Part shown: positions 15,081 through 24,680 of the stretch, in pieces
Layout of the letters: every line of letters begins with the position of its first letter
How positions within the stretch are numbered: the first letter of the stretch is position 1
NCBI GenBank assembly: GCA_016290175.1
Contig: JAEETD010000005.1
Coordinates: 1-64,000 of the forward strand
DNA length: 64,000 nucleotides
Direction: 5' to 3'
DNA from: Prevotella sp.
GTDB taxonomy: Bacteria; Bacteroidota; Bacteroidia; Bacteroidales; Bacteroidaceae
The notes under the pieces: model-generated
Database searches by the model: none
What the model saw: only the letters and a program-made list of their open reading frames with translations
Told to the model about the DNA's origin: nothing
Translations under genes and position numbers: made by a program

Positions 15081-17565
15081 ATTTCTTTCTGCGACGGTAT
15101 TCCATGTATGCAGCACCGAGTATCACCAGAATCAGGATGACATACGAGACATAAGCGATGGTCTCTGTGGTTTTCACCGACTGAGGTTTGAAGGCCAGCA
15201 CCACATCATGCTTACCGGGCTTCACATTCAGGGCACGCAGGATATAGTTCACACGGCCCAGTTCCGCAGGCTGCCCGTCGACAGTTGCCGTCCATCCGGG
15301 ATAATAGATTTCCGAGAACACCACTACTCCACCCTTGCCGGAATTCACCTCGTAAGAGAGTTCATTAGGCTCGTAGGTCTTGATCGTCACGATACTCACA
15401 CTATCCTGCTCTACAGCGTCGCCGAGCTGCGTCTTGAATTTCGCATCGGCCACAGCCTCATGACGCAGGTTCAGTTTCCCGACAGCGTCAATCTCCTCAT
15501 TGGCATTCGCTGCATACTGGAGTTTGTCGACAAACCAGGCATTGCCGTAAGTATAGGGATTCTGCAAAGGCACCGTCTGACCACCCTGCAAGGGGAAGAT
15601 CATATACTTCGTGTTCAGCATATTCAACACGGGCCAGATGCTGTCGCCATTGATCTTCGTCATATCACCGCCAGTCTCTGAGACAGCCCCGAATATCTGC
15701 TGCATCTCAGGCGAGATATACTGTTCGATCATCTCCTGATAGCGACGCAGTTTGGCAGCATGATAGCCACCGATGCTCTTATGATAGTAAGAAGTCTCAT
15801 TCTCATTGAAGGTGTTCGATGCGAGATTCAGCACGCGGTAGTCAAGACTCTTGTCGTGCAGGATCTGCTCGTCGGTCTGTGTCATCTGCTGAGGAGCCTC
15901 ACGCTCACTTTTCGGAACAAACATCTCATCGTTGAGATAGCGCTTGTTCACCGTCCAGAGGTCCACAAGACAGATCACGAGGATGATGGCAACGGCATAC
16001 TCCTTCTTCAGTTTGCCAAACGCAAACGCCAGCAGGATGCCTGTACCCACCAGAATGATATAGAACGAGCGCAAGGCGTCGCTGGTAAACATCGCCTGAC
16101 GCATCTCCGTGAGATTGGCCATCAGCGGTCCTACATGTTCTGCGGGCAGACTCTTCAAAGCCTGCATCTCACTCGTCGAGATAAAGCTACTGAAGAACGC
16201 AGACGGCATCACCGAGAACAGCAGGGCAACCACACCCGTCAGACAGAAACTGATGAGGACATACTTCATTCTCGGCTTGATCTGCTCAGGCTCTTCGAGG
16301 AACTTCTTCAATCCCAGCATAGCCAGCAGAGGAATGGTGAATTCCGCGATTACCAGTATCGATGCCACCGTACGGAACTTGGCGTACATCGGCACATAGT
16401 CGAGGAAGAAGTCGGTAAAGCCCATGAAGTTCTTTCCCCACGACAGGAGGATCGACAGAATGGTAGCTGCCAGCAGCGCCCACTTCACCGGACCCTTCAC
16501 GATAAACAGTCCGAGGATGAAGAGCATCAGCACAAAGGCACCCACATACACAGGGCCGCTCGTGCCGGGCTGCTCACCCCAGTACTGACCTATCTGATTG
16601 TAAATCTCCATGTAGTTCGGATCGGCCTTAGCCATCGCCGTCTCATTCATACTCAGGGGCACCGAGGCACCACCCTTCGTGTTCGGCACCAGCAGTGTCC
16701 AGGTCTCACCGATACCGTAGCTCCACTGGGTGATATAGTCGCGCTCCAGACCACTGCTTGTCTGATTGGCTGAATTCTGCTTCACCAGCTCACTCTTGCC
16801 ACGCATCGACTCCTGACCGTACTGCCAGGTATGATAGAGGTTCGAGAGGTTCATGCAGACACCCAGGATACCAGCTGCCAGACAGACACCCGTAGCCTTC
16901 ACAAACCGCATGATCTGTTTCTCGCGGATGGCTTCCACAAGCCAGGCAATGACAAGGAAGAGGATGATGAACAGATAATAATACGTCATCTGCACATGGT
17001 TGGCATTGATCTCAAAGGCCATGAAGATAGCGGTCACGATGAAGCCTGCCAGGTATTTCCCCCGATAGGCCAGTACGATACCCGCTATCATCGGCGGCAG
17101 ATAAGCCAAAGCCCATACCTTCCAGATATGTCCGGCAGCGATGATGATCAGGAAATAGGTGCTGAAGGCCCAGATGATAGAACCCAGTGCCGCCAGATGC
17201 TGACGGAAATCGAACGCACGGAGCAGGATATAGAAGCCCAGCAGATAGGCGAAGACAAACCACACATTCTCCGGCAGCCACAGGTGATAGGCATTGATGG
17301 CCTGCGTCAGATTGTCGGTAGAGTGATACGACGGAGCCATCTGATAGGTGGGCATACCACCAAACAGGGCATTGGTCCAACGACTGCGTTCTCCTGTCTT
17401 CTGGAGATACTCGATTCCCTCCTGTCCGGCTCCCCTTCCAGCCGAGGCATCATGACGGTACAGGATACGTCCCTCGATGTCGGCAGGGAAGAAATACGCA
17501 AAGGCCAGAACGGCAAACAACAACACTGCCAACACATCGGGCAGGCACTTCTTTAATAATGTCAT
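15079..17565 (-). CDS. YfhO-like multi-pass membrane protein
   Basis: 828 aa. About a dozen hydrophobic segments are spread from residue 10 to 530 and one is at the extreme C-terminus (about 800-820) before a basic tail. The soluble region before that tail has YYPGWTATVDGQPAELGRVNYIL, a signature of the YfhO family, whose members are thought to transfer sugars to envelope polymers from lipid carriers. Substrate unknown. The frame is open to 17574 (TTG), but the ATG at 17565 fits a membrane protein start better. It is upstream of fkp with a 30-base gap, so a joint role in surface glycan decoration is plausible. Confidence 0.8.
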   Translation of the reverse strand: MTLLKKCLPDVLAVLLFAVLAFAYFFPADIEGRILYRHDASAGRGAGQEGIEYLQKTGERSRWTNALFGGMPTYQMAPSYHSTDNLTQAINAYHLWLPENVWFVFAYLLGFYILLRAFDFRQHLAALGSIIWAFSTYFLIIIAAGHIWKVWALAYLPPMIAGIVLAYRGKYLAGFIVTAIFMAFEINANHVQMTYYYLFIILFLVIAWLVEAIREKQIMRFVKATGVCLAAGILGVCMNLSNLYHTWQYGQESMRGKSELVKQNSANQTSSGLERDYITQWSYGIGETWTLLVPNTKGGASVPLSMNETAMAKADPNYMEIYNQIGQYWGEQPGTSGPVYVGAFVLMLFILGLFIVKGPVKWALLAATILSILLSWGKNFMGFTDFFLDYVPMYAKFRTVASILVIAEFTIPLLAMLGLKKFLEEPEQIKPRMKYVLISFCLTGVVALLFSVMPSAFFSSFISTSEMQALKSLPAEHVGPLMANLTEMRQAMFTSDALRSFYIILVGTGILLAFAFGKLKKEYAVAIILVICLVDLWTVNKRYLNDEMFVPKSEREAPQQMTQTDEQILHDKSLDYRVLNLASNTFNENETSYYHKSIGGYHAAKLRRYQEMIEQYISPEMQQIFGAVSETGGDMTKINGDSIWPVLNMLNTKYMIFPLQGGQTVPLQNPYTYGNAWFVDKLQYAANANEEIDAVGKLNLRHEAVADAKFKTQLGDAVEQDSVSIVTIKTYEPNELSYEVNSGKGGVVVFSEIYYPGWTATVDGQPAELGRVNYILRALNVKPGKHDVVLAFKPQSVKTTETIAYVSYVILILVILGAAYMEYRRRKK

Positions 17566-17591
17566 AACTTGCAAGTTTATTAATCTGCGTG

Positions 17592-17599
17592 CAAAATTA
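17592..17599 (-). promoter_or_regulatory. -7 promoter box, TAATTTTG
   Basis: TAATTTTG on the minus strand, 26 bases before the YfhO-like ATG. Probable promoter of the yfhO-fkp-GSCFA group. Confidence 0.45.
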
Positions 17600-17648
17600 C
17601 AAATTTATTGTGAATTATGCATTATTCGCTCGAATTTATTCGCTTTGC

Positions 17649-17681
17649 TTGCAAAGAATTATGAATAATTTCGTATCTTTG
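17649..17681 (+). promoter_or_regulatory. Promoter TTG-N22-TATCTTTG
   Basis: TTG (17649-17651) and TATCTTTG (17674-17681) drive the methyltransferase gene. The ATG is only 10 bases after the -7 box, so the leader is very short. Confidence 0.6.
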
Positions 17682-17691
17682 CAGTCGAAAT

Positions 17692-18480
17692 ATGGAAGAA
17701 AACATCATCACCAGCGTTCAGAACGCCCGAATCAAGCACGTTGTAGCCCTGCAACAGAAGTCCTCTCTCCGTCGTGAGGAAGGTCTTTTCGTGGTCGAGG
17801 GCCAGCGCGAGATCGGGCACTGCATCGCGTGCGGCTACGAGATTGCCGAGCTCTTCGTCTGCCCTAGTCGTCTGGATCATCCAGAGAGTCTAGATAGTCT
17901 AGCCAGGCTGGAAGTCTCGCCAGCGGTCTATGAGAAGATGGCCTATCGTGGGAGCACTGAGGGAATGATTGCCGTAGCGAGATGCAAGGCGCACCGACTG
18001 GAGAGCCTCCAATTGAAGAAGAATCCGCTTGTGATTGTCTTGGAGCGCGTGGAGAAGCCCGGCAACCTGGGCGCTATCCTGCGCACCGCAGAGGCCGCTG
18101 GTGTCGATGCCGTCATCGTCTGCGACCCATTGACGGATATGTATAATCCCAACCTGATCCGCGCCAGCATCGGTGGAGTATTCAATGTACCCACAGCCAT
18201 CTGCACGTCAGAGGAGTGTATCACTTTCCTCAAGGCCAACGGCATCAAGATACTCACGGCTCAGTTGCAGGACTCGTACGAGTACTACGACTACGATATG
18301 ACCTGTGCCACAGCCATCGTGATGGGCACCGAGTCGACAGGTCTCACAAATCAGTGGCGCGAAGCAGCCGATGCCCATATCCGCATCCCCATGCTGGGAC
18401 GCCTCGACTCGCTTAACGTCAGCGTCAGCGCCGCTATCCTGATGTACGAAGCGGTACGGCAGAGAAGAGTGAATAGTTAA
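17692..18480 (+). CDS. SpoU/TrmH-family RNA methyltransferase
   Basis: 262 aa. The N-terminal substrate-binding domain (about 1-100, with FVVEGQREI) is followed by the knotted SPOUT methyltransferase domain. Its three motifs are visible: EKPGNLGAILRTAEAAG, then IVMGTESTGL, then LDSLNVSVSAAILMYEA. It transfers a methyl group from S-adenosylmethionine to the 2'-OH of a ribose in rRNA or tRNA. The next gene, mtnN, recycles the S-adenosylhomocysteine produced, a sensible pairing. Confidence 0.9.
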   Translation: MEENIITSVQNARIKHVVALQQKSSLRREEGLFVVEGQREIGHCIACGYEIAELFVCPSRLDHPESLDSLARLEVSPAVYEKMAYRGSTEGMIAVARCKAHRLESLQLKKNPLVIVLERVEKPGNLGAILRTAEAAGVDAVIVCDPLTDMYNPNLIRASIGGVFNVPTAICTSEECITFLKANGIKILTAQLQDSYEYYDYDMTCATAIVMGTESTGLTNQWREAADAHIRIPMLGRLDSLNVSVSAAILMYEAVRQRRVNS

Positions 18481-18492
18481 TAAATAATAGTG

Positions 18493-19122
18493 ATGAAGAT
18501 AGGAATGATTGTAGCAATGGAAAAGGAACTGAAGCAGCTCCGTCCATTATTTTCTGAAGACAAGGTGATCCTGCAGAAGAGCGGCATCGCCACCGTCAAC
18601 GCAGCCATACAGGCAGTAGAGATGATCCGCCAGTACAAGCCCGACTGCATCATCTCCAGCGGATGTGCAGGCGGCAATGGCGACGATATCAACCTGCAGG
18701 ATGTAGTGGTGAGTTCGGAACTCACTTATCACGATGTATATTGCGGCAAAGCCATCGACGATACAACGGTATATGGGCAAGTGCAAGGTCTGCCCGCCCG
18801 CTATCAGGCCGACCCTTATCTGTTGGAGAAAGCCCAGTTGACGGGTGCAAAGCCTGGACTGATCGTCACTGGCGACTGGTTTGTCGATTCCAAGGAGAAG
18901 ATGCGCGAGATCGTAGGGCACTTCCCCGATGCAAAGGCCGTCGATATGGAGTCATGTGCCATCGCGCAGGTATGCTATATCTATAAGGTACCCTTCATCT
19001 CCTTCCGCCTCATCAGCGATATCCCCCTGCGCGACACCGATGCTTCGCAGTATCACAACTTCTGGGACTCTGTCGCTGAGAAATCATTCCAAACCACCAA
19101 GACATTCATCGAAAGCCTGTAA
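18493..19122 (+). CDS. mtnN: Methylthioadenosine/SAH nucleosidase
   Basis: A 209-aa cytoplasmic enzyme of the PNP/UDP phosphorylase superfamily. It begins KIGMIVAMEKEL and has the core ISSGCAGG and the substrate segment VDMESCAIAQV with the catalytic Asp later in RLISDIP. It hydrolyses S-adenosylhomocysteine and methylthioadenosine to adenine and a thioribose. The GTG directly before the ATG is also possible as start. It is followed by luxS 26 bases on, which takes the resulting S-ribosylhomocysteine, so the two form a methyl-cycle detoxification pair. Confidence 0.93.
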   Translation: MKIGMIVAMEKELKQLRPLFSEDKVILQKSGIATVNAAIQAVEMIRQYKPDCIISSGCAGGNGDDINLQDVVVSSELTYHDVYCGKAIDDTTVYGQVQGLPARYQADPYLLEKAQLTGAKPGLIVTGDWFVDSKEKMREIVGHFPDAKAVDMESCAIAQVCYIYKVPFISFRLISDIPLRDTDASQYHNFWDSVAEKSFQTTKTFIESL

Positions 19123-19148
19123 AAGGTAAAAAAGTAAAAAGGTAAAAT
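19121..19148 (+). repeat. Octamer array at mtnN/luxS junction
   Basis: Units AAAAGGTA, AAAAAGTA and AAAAGGTA overlap the mtnN stop and supply the luxS ribosome-binding site. Confidence 0.75.
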
Positions 19149-19643
19149 ATGGAAGTTATTCAGAGTTTTACGATTGACCACACGCATTTGAAACCCGGCA
19201 TCTACGTCTCCCGCGAGGATAATGGTTTTACCACCTTCGACCTACGTATCACCGAGCCCAACAAGGAACCGGCTATTGCCCCTGGTGCCATGCACAGCAT
19301 GGAACATCTGATGGCCACATGGTTCCGCAACTCCCAGGTCAAGGACGATGTGGTCTATGTGGGTCCCATGGGCTGCCTTACGGGCATGTATATCATCATG
19401 AAAGGCACATATACCGTCGAGGACATGCGCCAGCTGACCATCGAATGTCTGGAGTGGATACTCACCCAGACGGAGGTTCCGGCAACGACGCCTGAGACCT
19501 GTGGCAACTATCTGCTCCACGACCTCCCGATGTGCAAATGGGAAAGTGCCCGCTACCTCGACCGTCTGCAGAACGATTTCCACAGCGAGTACACCCAACT
19601 CCGGATCACCCTCGACGACGGCAAGGTCTTTGCCGATGCTTAG
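19149..19643 (+). CDS. luxS: S-ribosylhomocysteine lyase, AI-2 synthase
   Basis: 164 aa, full family length. Metal ligands are in MHSMEHLMA (His49, His53) and TPETCGN (about Cys118). The catalytic Cys is in GPMGCLTGMY (about Cys76). It splits S-ribosylhomocysteine to homocysteine and the precursor of autoinducer-2. Downstream of mtnN in what looks like one transcript with the efflux genes, since only 25 bases separate it from the adaptor gene. Confidence 0.95.
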   Translation: MEVIQSFTIDHTHLKPGIYVSREDNGFTTFDLRITEPNKEPAIAPGAMHSMEHLMATWFRNSQVKDDVVYVGPMGCLTGMYIIMKGTYTVEDMRQLTIECLEWILTQTEVPATTPETCGNYLLHDLPMCKWESARYLDRLQNDFHSEYTQLRITLDDGKVFADA

Positions 19644-19668
19644 CAACAATTAAACTACACATATCAAC

Positions 19669-20784
19669 ATGAAGATCAACTATTCTTATCTCATCTTAAT
19701 GATGGCGTTTCTGCTGACCGTCTCCTGCGGCAGCGAGAAGAAAAAGCCCCACGACGCCGTACAATACAAGACCCTGGTGGTGAGCCAGAAGGACATGACG
19801 CTCACCCGCCAATACAGCGCCCGACTCACAGGCCGACAGATTGTCGAGGTACGCCCCCAGGTGTCTGGCTGTATCACCCGTATCCTGACAGCCGAAGGTC
19901 AGGCCGTCCGTAAAGGACAGACGCTGTTCATCATCGATCAGGTGCCCTTCCGTGCTGCCCTTGAGGTGGCGGTTGCTGCCAGAAAGAGCGCAGAGGCCCG
20001 TCTGGCAACGGCGAAGATGAACTACGAGAACGAGGCGCGCCTGCAACAGGGCAACGTGGTGGGCGACGTCTCGGTACAATCGATGCGCAACGCCCTGTCT
20101 GAGGCAGAGGCGGCTCTGGCACAAGCGAAGGCTCAGGAAACCAACGCCCGCAACAACCTGAGTTACACCGAGGTGAAAAGTCCTGTTGACGGTATGGCCT
20201 CGATGATTCCCTGGCATGTAGGCTCGCTCGTCAGCAGCAGTATCAGCGAACCGCTGGTCACCGTTGCCGACGATAAAGAGATGTACGCCTACTTCAGCAT
20301 CACCGAAAACCAGACCCTCGACCTTATCTCGCAATACGGCTCCATCAATGACTTCATCGCCAAGGCTCCCGCAGTCAGCCTGCGGCTAAGCAATGGCAAA
20401 GACTATGACCAGGCAGGTCGTATCAGTGCCGTCAGTGGTATTGTCGACGGACAGACTGGTGCCGTCACCTTGCGTGCCACCTTCCCTAATACGGGGCATC
20501 TGCTGCATAATGGCGGCAGTGCGACCATCATCGTACCCACCCAGCGTTCGCAATGCATCGTCATTCCTCAGGAGGCCACTTATGAACTGCAGAACCGCTC
20601 CTTCGTCTACCGCGTCATCGATGGCAAGACGAAGGCCACCTCTGTCACCTTGTTCTCCCAGAACAACGGCAAGGAATACATCGTTGAAGAAGGTCTTCAC
20701 GTCGGCGACACCATCATTGCCGAGGGTGCCGGTCTGCTGAAAGACGGAATCGAAGTGAAAGAAGAGGTAAGAGGTAAGAAGTAA
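19669..20784 (+). CDS. RND efflux adaptor (membrane fusion lipoprotein)
   Basis: 371 aa. The signal peptide ends with lipobox TVSC (about Cys20). Next comes a barrel-sandwich region with VEVRPQVSGCITRI, a long helical hairpin (about 95-150), then YTEVKSPVDGMASM and beta-barrel domains. It links the inner-membrane pump to an outer-membrane channel. The last codons overlap a heptamer array that doubles as the ribosome-binding site of the pump gene. No outer-membrane channel gene is next to it, so it may borrow the TolC-like protein at 42.3-43.6 kb or another one. Confidence 0.92.
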   Translation: MKINYSYLILMMAFLLTVSCGSEKKKPHDAVQYKTLVVSQKDMTLTRQYSARLTGRQIVEVRPQVSGCITRILTAEGQAVRKGQTLFIIDQVPFRAALEVAVAARKSAEARLATAKMNYENEARLQQGNVVGDVSVQSMRNALSEAEAALAQAKAQETNARNNLSYTEVKSPVDGMASMIPWHVGSLVSSSISEPLVTVADDKEMYAYFSITENQTLDLISQYGSINDFIAKAPAVSLRLSNGKDYDQAGRISAVSGIVDGQTGAVTLRATFPNTGHLLHNGGSATIIVPTQRSQCIVIPQEATYELQNRSFVYRVIDGKTKATSVTLFSQNNGKEYIVEEGLHVGDTIIAEGAGLLKDGIEVKEEVRGKK

Positions 20785-20789
20785 GAGGT
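20762..20789 (+). repeat. Heptamer array at adaptor/pump junction
   Basis: Four 7-base units, AAGAGGT, AAGAGGT, AAGAAGT, AAGAGGT, running up to the ATG of the pump gene. They encode the end of the adaptor (EEVRGKK) and contain repeated Shine-Dalgarno-like AGAGG. Confidence 0.85.
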
Positions 20790-23700
20790 ATGAACGTTAA
20801 GACTTTCATTGACCGCCCGATACTCTCCGGTGTGATTTCAGTGCTGATGGTGCTCGTAGGTGTCATCGGACTGAGCCAGCTCGCTCTTGAACAGTTCCCG
20901 GAGATAGCGCCCCCTACCGTCCGTATCATGGCCAGTTATACCGGTGCCAATGCCGAAACGGTACAGAAGAGCGTTGTCGTACCCCTCGAAGAAGCCATCA
21001 ACGGTGTCGAGGGCATGATGTACATGACCTCCAACGCTTCGAACAACGGTTCCGGCTCCATCGGCATCTTCTTCCGTCAGGGCACCGATCCCGATATGGC
21101 GATGGTGAACGTTCAGAATCGTGCTGCCACCGTACAGGGCCGACTCCCCAGCGATGTAGTGAAGAGCGGACTTACCGTGCGTAAGCGACAGACATCGAAT
21201 ATCAAACAAATGGCCGTCTACAGTCCCGACAGCACCTTCGACCGTGCTTTCCTGGCCAACTATACGAAGATCAACATTGAGCCGCGCCTGAGCCGTATCC
21301 CCGGTGTGGGTGAGGTGAACGTGATGGGTGCTGACTACTCCATGCGCATCTGGCTCGACCCTTTGAAGATGGCCCGCTACGGCCTCACCCCCAGCGACAT
21401 CACACAGGTGCTCAACGAGCAGAACGTGGAGGTGGCCACTGGTACCCTCGGTGCCGAAAGTTCCAACACCTTCCAATATGTGTTGAAATATCGCGGACGC
21501 TACGTAGATGAGGAGGGCTATGAGAACCTCGTCATCCGTTCGCTGCCCAACGGAGACGTGCTCCGCATCAAGGATATCGCCCGGGTGGAACTCGGTTCGC
21601 AGAACTATAACATCATCGCCGAAACCAACGGCTCGCCAGGCGTGAACATCTCCATCAACCAGGTGGCAGGTTCCAACGCCAATGAGATCATCAAGCAGAT
21701 CGACCGCGAGATAGAGGATATCCGCGGGTCATTACCCCCGGGCATCGTCATCGAAGACCTCGAATCAAAGAAGGACTTCCTCGACGCCTCCATCACCAGC
21801 GTGGTAGAAACACTGCTCGAAGCCCTGGCACTGGTCATCCTCGTGGTGTTCCTCTTCCTGCAGAGCTGGCGCGCCACCATCATCCCCGCTGTGGCTATCA
21901 TGGTGTCACTCATCGCCACGCTTGCCGTTATCTATGCCATCGGCTTCTCGCTCAACATGCTGACGCTCTTCGCCCTCGTGCTGGTCATCGGTACGGTGGT
22001 CGACGATGCCATCGTGGTGGTAGAGGCCGTTCAGGCGAAACTCGACGAGGGCGGAAAAAGCACCTACGACTCCACTATCTCTGCTATGCACGGCATCACT
22101 TCGGCGCTGGTCACCACCACCCTCGTCTTCATGGCAGTGTTCGTGCCCGTCTGTTTCATCGGAGGTGTCACAGGCACATTCTATACCCAGTTCGGTCTCA
22201 CTATGGCCATCGCTGTTGGTATCTCGCTGTTCAACGCCCTCACCCTCTCCCCTGCACTCAGCGCCCTCATCATGAGACCCAATACGACTCACGTGAGTCG
22301 CGGTTTCAAGGCCCGGTTCAATGCCGGCTTCAATGCGGTGCTCGATCGATATAAGCGCGCTGTGTCTATCGTCATTCCTAAACGCTGGCTCGCTGCCGCC
22401 CTCGTAGTGGTGGCCATCATCGGTCTCAGCTGGATGATGCGCACCACGAAGACCGGTCTTGTGCCCAATGAAGACATGGGTACCGTCTTCATCAACGTGC
22501 AGGCCTCGCCGGGTTCCAGCCTCCAACAGACCTATCATATATTAAAAGAGGTGGAAGAGCGCATCAAAGACCTGCCCCAGCTGCGTATCTATTCGCTCAT
22601 CGCTGGTAACTCAAACAATTTCGAGCAGTCATCCTCAAATGGTAACTTCACGCTGAAACTGAAGAAGTGGGGTGAGCGCAAGGGCAAAGGCGACGACGTG
22701 CAGAGCGTAGTCGACGAGATCTACCGTCGCACCGCCGACATCGCCAACGCAAAGATTCAGGTGAACACCCAGAACATGCTCCCGGGCTTCGGACGCATCA
22801 ACGGATTCGAACTCCACGTGCAGGATAAGCATGGTGGCACCATCGACGAGCTGTTGAACTATACCAACCGCCTTATTGCAGCCCTCAATGAGCGCCCGGA
22901 GATCAGCCGCGCCTTCACCAATTTCTCGCTGAAATACCCGCAGTACCGCGTCGAAGTCGATGCTGCCCTCTGCAAGCGTCGCGGTGTCTCCCCCAGCGAT
23001 GTGCTCTCGGCTCTCAGCGGCTATGTGGGCGGCTCCTATGCCTCCAATTTCGTGCGCTTCACCAAGCTCTACCGCGTGATGGTGCAGGCTTCGCCCGAAT
23101 ACCGTCTCGACACCGAGTCGCTCAACAATATCTTCGTGCGCAGTTCCTCGGGAGAGATGTCACCCATCGGACAGTACATCACCCTGACGCGCATCTACGG
23201 CTCCGAGACCCTCGCCCGCTTCAACCTCTTCCCGTCCATACAGTGTGGAGGCACTGCTGCAGAGGGCTACAGCTCCGGACAGGCCATCGACGCCATCCGT
23301 GAGACGGCTGCTGAGGTACTGCCCGAAGGTTATGGCTATGAGTTTGGAGGCATGAGCCGTGAGGAGGCATCGGCACAGAACACCACAGCGCTCGTGTTCG
23401 TTATCTGTATCGTGTTTATCTACCTCATCCTCTGCGGTCTCTACGAGAGTCTGTTCATCCCCATGGCGGTCATCCTGAGTGTGCCTTTCGGACTCCTCGG
23501 AAGCTTCATCTTCGCCCATCTCTGGGGACTGGAGAACAATATCTACATGCAGACGGGACTTATCATGCTTATCGGTCTGCTGTCGAAGACGGCCATCCTC
23601 TTGACGGAATACGCCTCTACACGCAGACGTCAGGGTATGGGCATCGTCGAAGCGGCCCTTGATGCAGCAGCCGTCCGTCTGCGCCCCATCCTCATGACTT

Positions 23701-23900
23701 CGCTCACGATGATCTTCGGCCTGCTGCCTCTGGCCCTTGCCACTGGCGTAGGTGCCAACGGCAACCGCTCGCTTGGTGTGGGTGCCATCGGTGGCATGCT
23801 CATCGGTACCATCGCCCTGCTGTTCATCGTCCCCTGTCTCTTCGTCATCTTCCAGACCATCGAGGAAAAGGTCTTCGGAAAAAAGGCAAATAATATCTAA
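20790..23900 (+). CDS. RND multidrug efflux pump (HAE-1 type)
   Basis: 1036 aa, the normal length for AcrB-like pumps. Typical landmarks are the start FIDRPILSGVISVL, porter-domain PGVGEVNVMG, the TM4 motif GTVVDDAIVVVEAVQ with the two proton-relay Asp residues, GGVTGTFYTQFG and the C-terminal RLRPILMTSLTMIFGLLPLA. Twelve transmembrane segments are expected. It exports drugs, bile salts or other amphiphiles using the proton gradient. Partner adaptor is directly upstream. The pump at 43.7-47.0 kb is a divergent paralogue in a separate operon. Confidence 0.95.
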   Translation: MNVKTFIDRPILSGVISVLMVLVGVIGLSQLALEQFPEIAPPTVRIMASYTGANAETVQKSVVVPLEEAINGVEGMMYMTSNASNNGSGSIGIFFRQGTDPDMAMVNVQNRAATVQGRLPSDVVKSGLTVRKRQTSNIKQMAVYSPDSTFDRAFLANYTKINIEPRLSRIPGVGEVNVMGADYSMRIWLDPLKMARYGLTPSDITQVLNEQNVEVATGTLGAESSNTFQYVLKYRGRYVDEEGYENLVIRSLPNGDVLRIKDIARVELGSQNYNIIAETNGSPGVNISINQVAGSNANEIIKQIDREIEDIRGSLPPGIVIEDLESKKDFLDASITSVVETLLEALALVILVVFLFLQSWRATIIPAVAIMVSLIATLAVIYAIGFSLNMLTLFALVLVIGTVVDDAIVVVEAVQAKLDEGGKSTYDSTISAMHGITSALVTTTLVFMAVFVPVCFIGGVTGTFYTQFGLTMAIAVGISLFNALTLSPALSALIMRPNTTHVSRGFKARFNAGFNAVLDRYKRAVSIVIPKRWLAAALVVVAIIGLSWMMRTTKTGLVPNEDMGTVFINVQASPGSSLQQTYHILKEVEERIKDLPQLRIYSLIAGNSNNFEQSSSNGNFTLKLKKWGERKGKGDDVQSVVDEIYRRTADIANAKIQVNTQNMLPGFGRINGFELHVQDKHGGTIDELLNYTNRLIAALNERPEISRAFTNFSLKYPQYRVEVDAALCKRRGVSPSDVLSALSGYVGGSYASNFVRFTKLYRVMVQASPEYRLDTESLNNIFVRSSSGEMSPIGQYITLTRIYGSETLARFNLFPSIQCGGTAAEGYSSGQAIDAIRETAAEVLPEGYGYEFGGMSREEASAQNTTALVFVICIVFIYLILCGLYESLFIPMAVILSVPFGLLGSFIFAHLWGLENNIYMQTGLIMLIGLLSKTAILLTEYASTRRRQGMGIVEAALDAAAVRLRPILMTSLTMIFGLLPLALATGVGANGNRSLGVGAIGGMLIGTIALLFIVPCLFVIFQTIEEKVFGKKANNI

Positions 23901-23915
23901 AATAATGTAGGTTAT

Positions 23916-24674
23916 ATGAGAAAGGTTTTATTTTTGATGATTGCCACCATTTTTACCTTCTGTGGCACAATAAGGGTTCAGGCTCAGGTGATGAAAGCAG
24001 CCGACCTGGAAAAGTATGCCAAGAACAAATATGGTGACAAGTGGCTCGATGCTGCAGCCAACTTGAGTAAAGGCCTGTCATTTGACAAGAACGAGGCCCT
24101 GACCTACCAGCAGGTAATCGAGGCACCAGGTAAGACGAAACAGCAGCTCTACGTGGCTCTGAATTACTGGGTGACGGCAACCTTCAAGGACAAGCAGGCC
24201 ATTACACTGAACGACAAGGAGGCGGGCTGCATCATCGTCTCATCGACCATCGATGCCATCGCCGACCATACGGGCACGCTCTTCCGCTATGTGGTGAGCA
24301 TCACACCAGTGATCAAACTCGACATCAAGGATGGGAAAGTACGCGTGACCTATACCGTTCAGAACTACGACGTGCTGAAAGTGGAGGACGGAGGATGGTT
24401 GGGTAGTCTCGGTAGCGACAAAGGTGACCAGAGCAGACGGAACCAGACCATTTACAGCGACGGTAAACGCCTGAAGAACGATAATACCGACCGTCGGCTC
24501 TACGATGAGCAGTGGGAGATCACCAAGCACTATCCCTTCGTGGAGAAAGACGCCCAGAAGCGCACCTGCTCGAAGGCGCTCGTGATGACACACGCCTACT
24601 CGAACGCCATCATCGACAAGGTGGAAGAGGCGATCAAGAACGGCATCACCGGTGCGGATGACGACGACTGGTAA
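23916..24674 (+). CDS. DUF4468 secreted protein
   Basis: 252 aa. The signal peptide runs to about residue 24 (RVQAQ). The region around residues 70-150 (PGKTKQQLYVALNYWVTATF, then a beta-rich stretch) fits DUF4468 with the TBP-like fold, a common exported family in Bacteroidota of unknown function. It follows the RND pump by 15 bases, so it is probably cotranscribed, though a link to efflux is not known. Convergent with typA, separated by only 6 bases. Confidence 0.8.
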   Translation: MRKVLFLMIATIFTFCGTIRVQAQVMKAADLEKYAKNKYGDKWLDAAANLSKGLSFDKNEALTYQQVIEAPGKTKQQLYVALNYWVTATFKDKQAITLNDKEAGCIIVSSTIDAIADHTGTLFRYVVSITPVIKLDIKDGKVRVTYTVQNYDVLKVEDGGWLGSLGSDKGDQSRRNQTIYSDGKRLKNDNTDRRLYDEQWEITKHYPFVEKDAQKRTCSKALVMTHAYSNAIIDKVEEAIKNGITGADDDDW

Positions 24675-24680
24675 TACTAT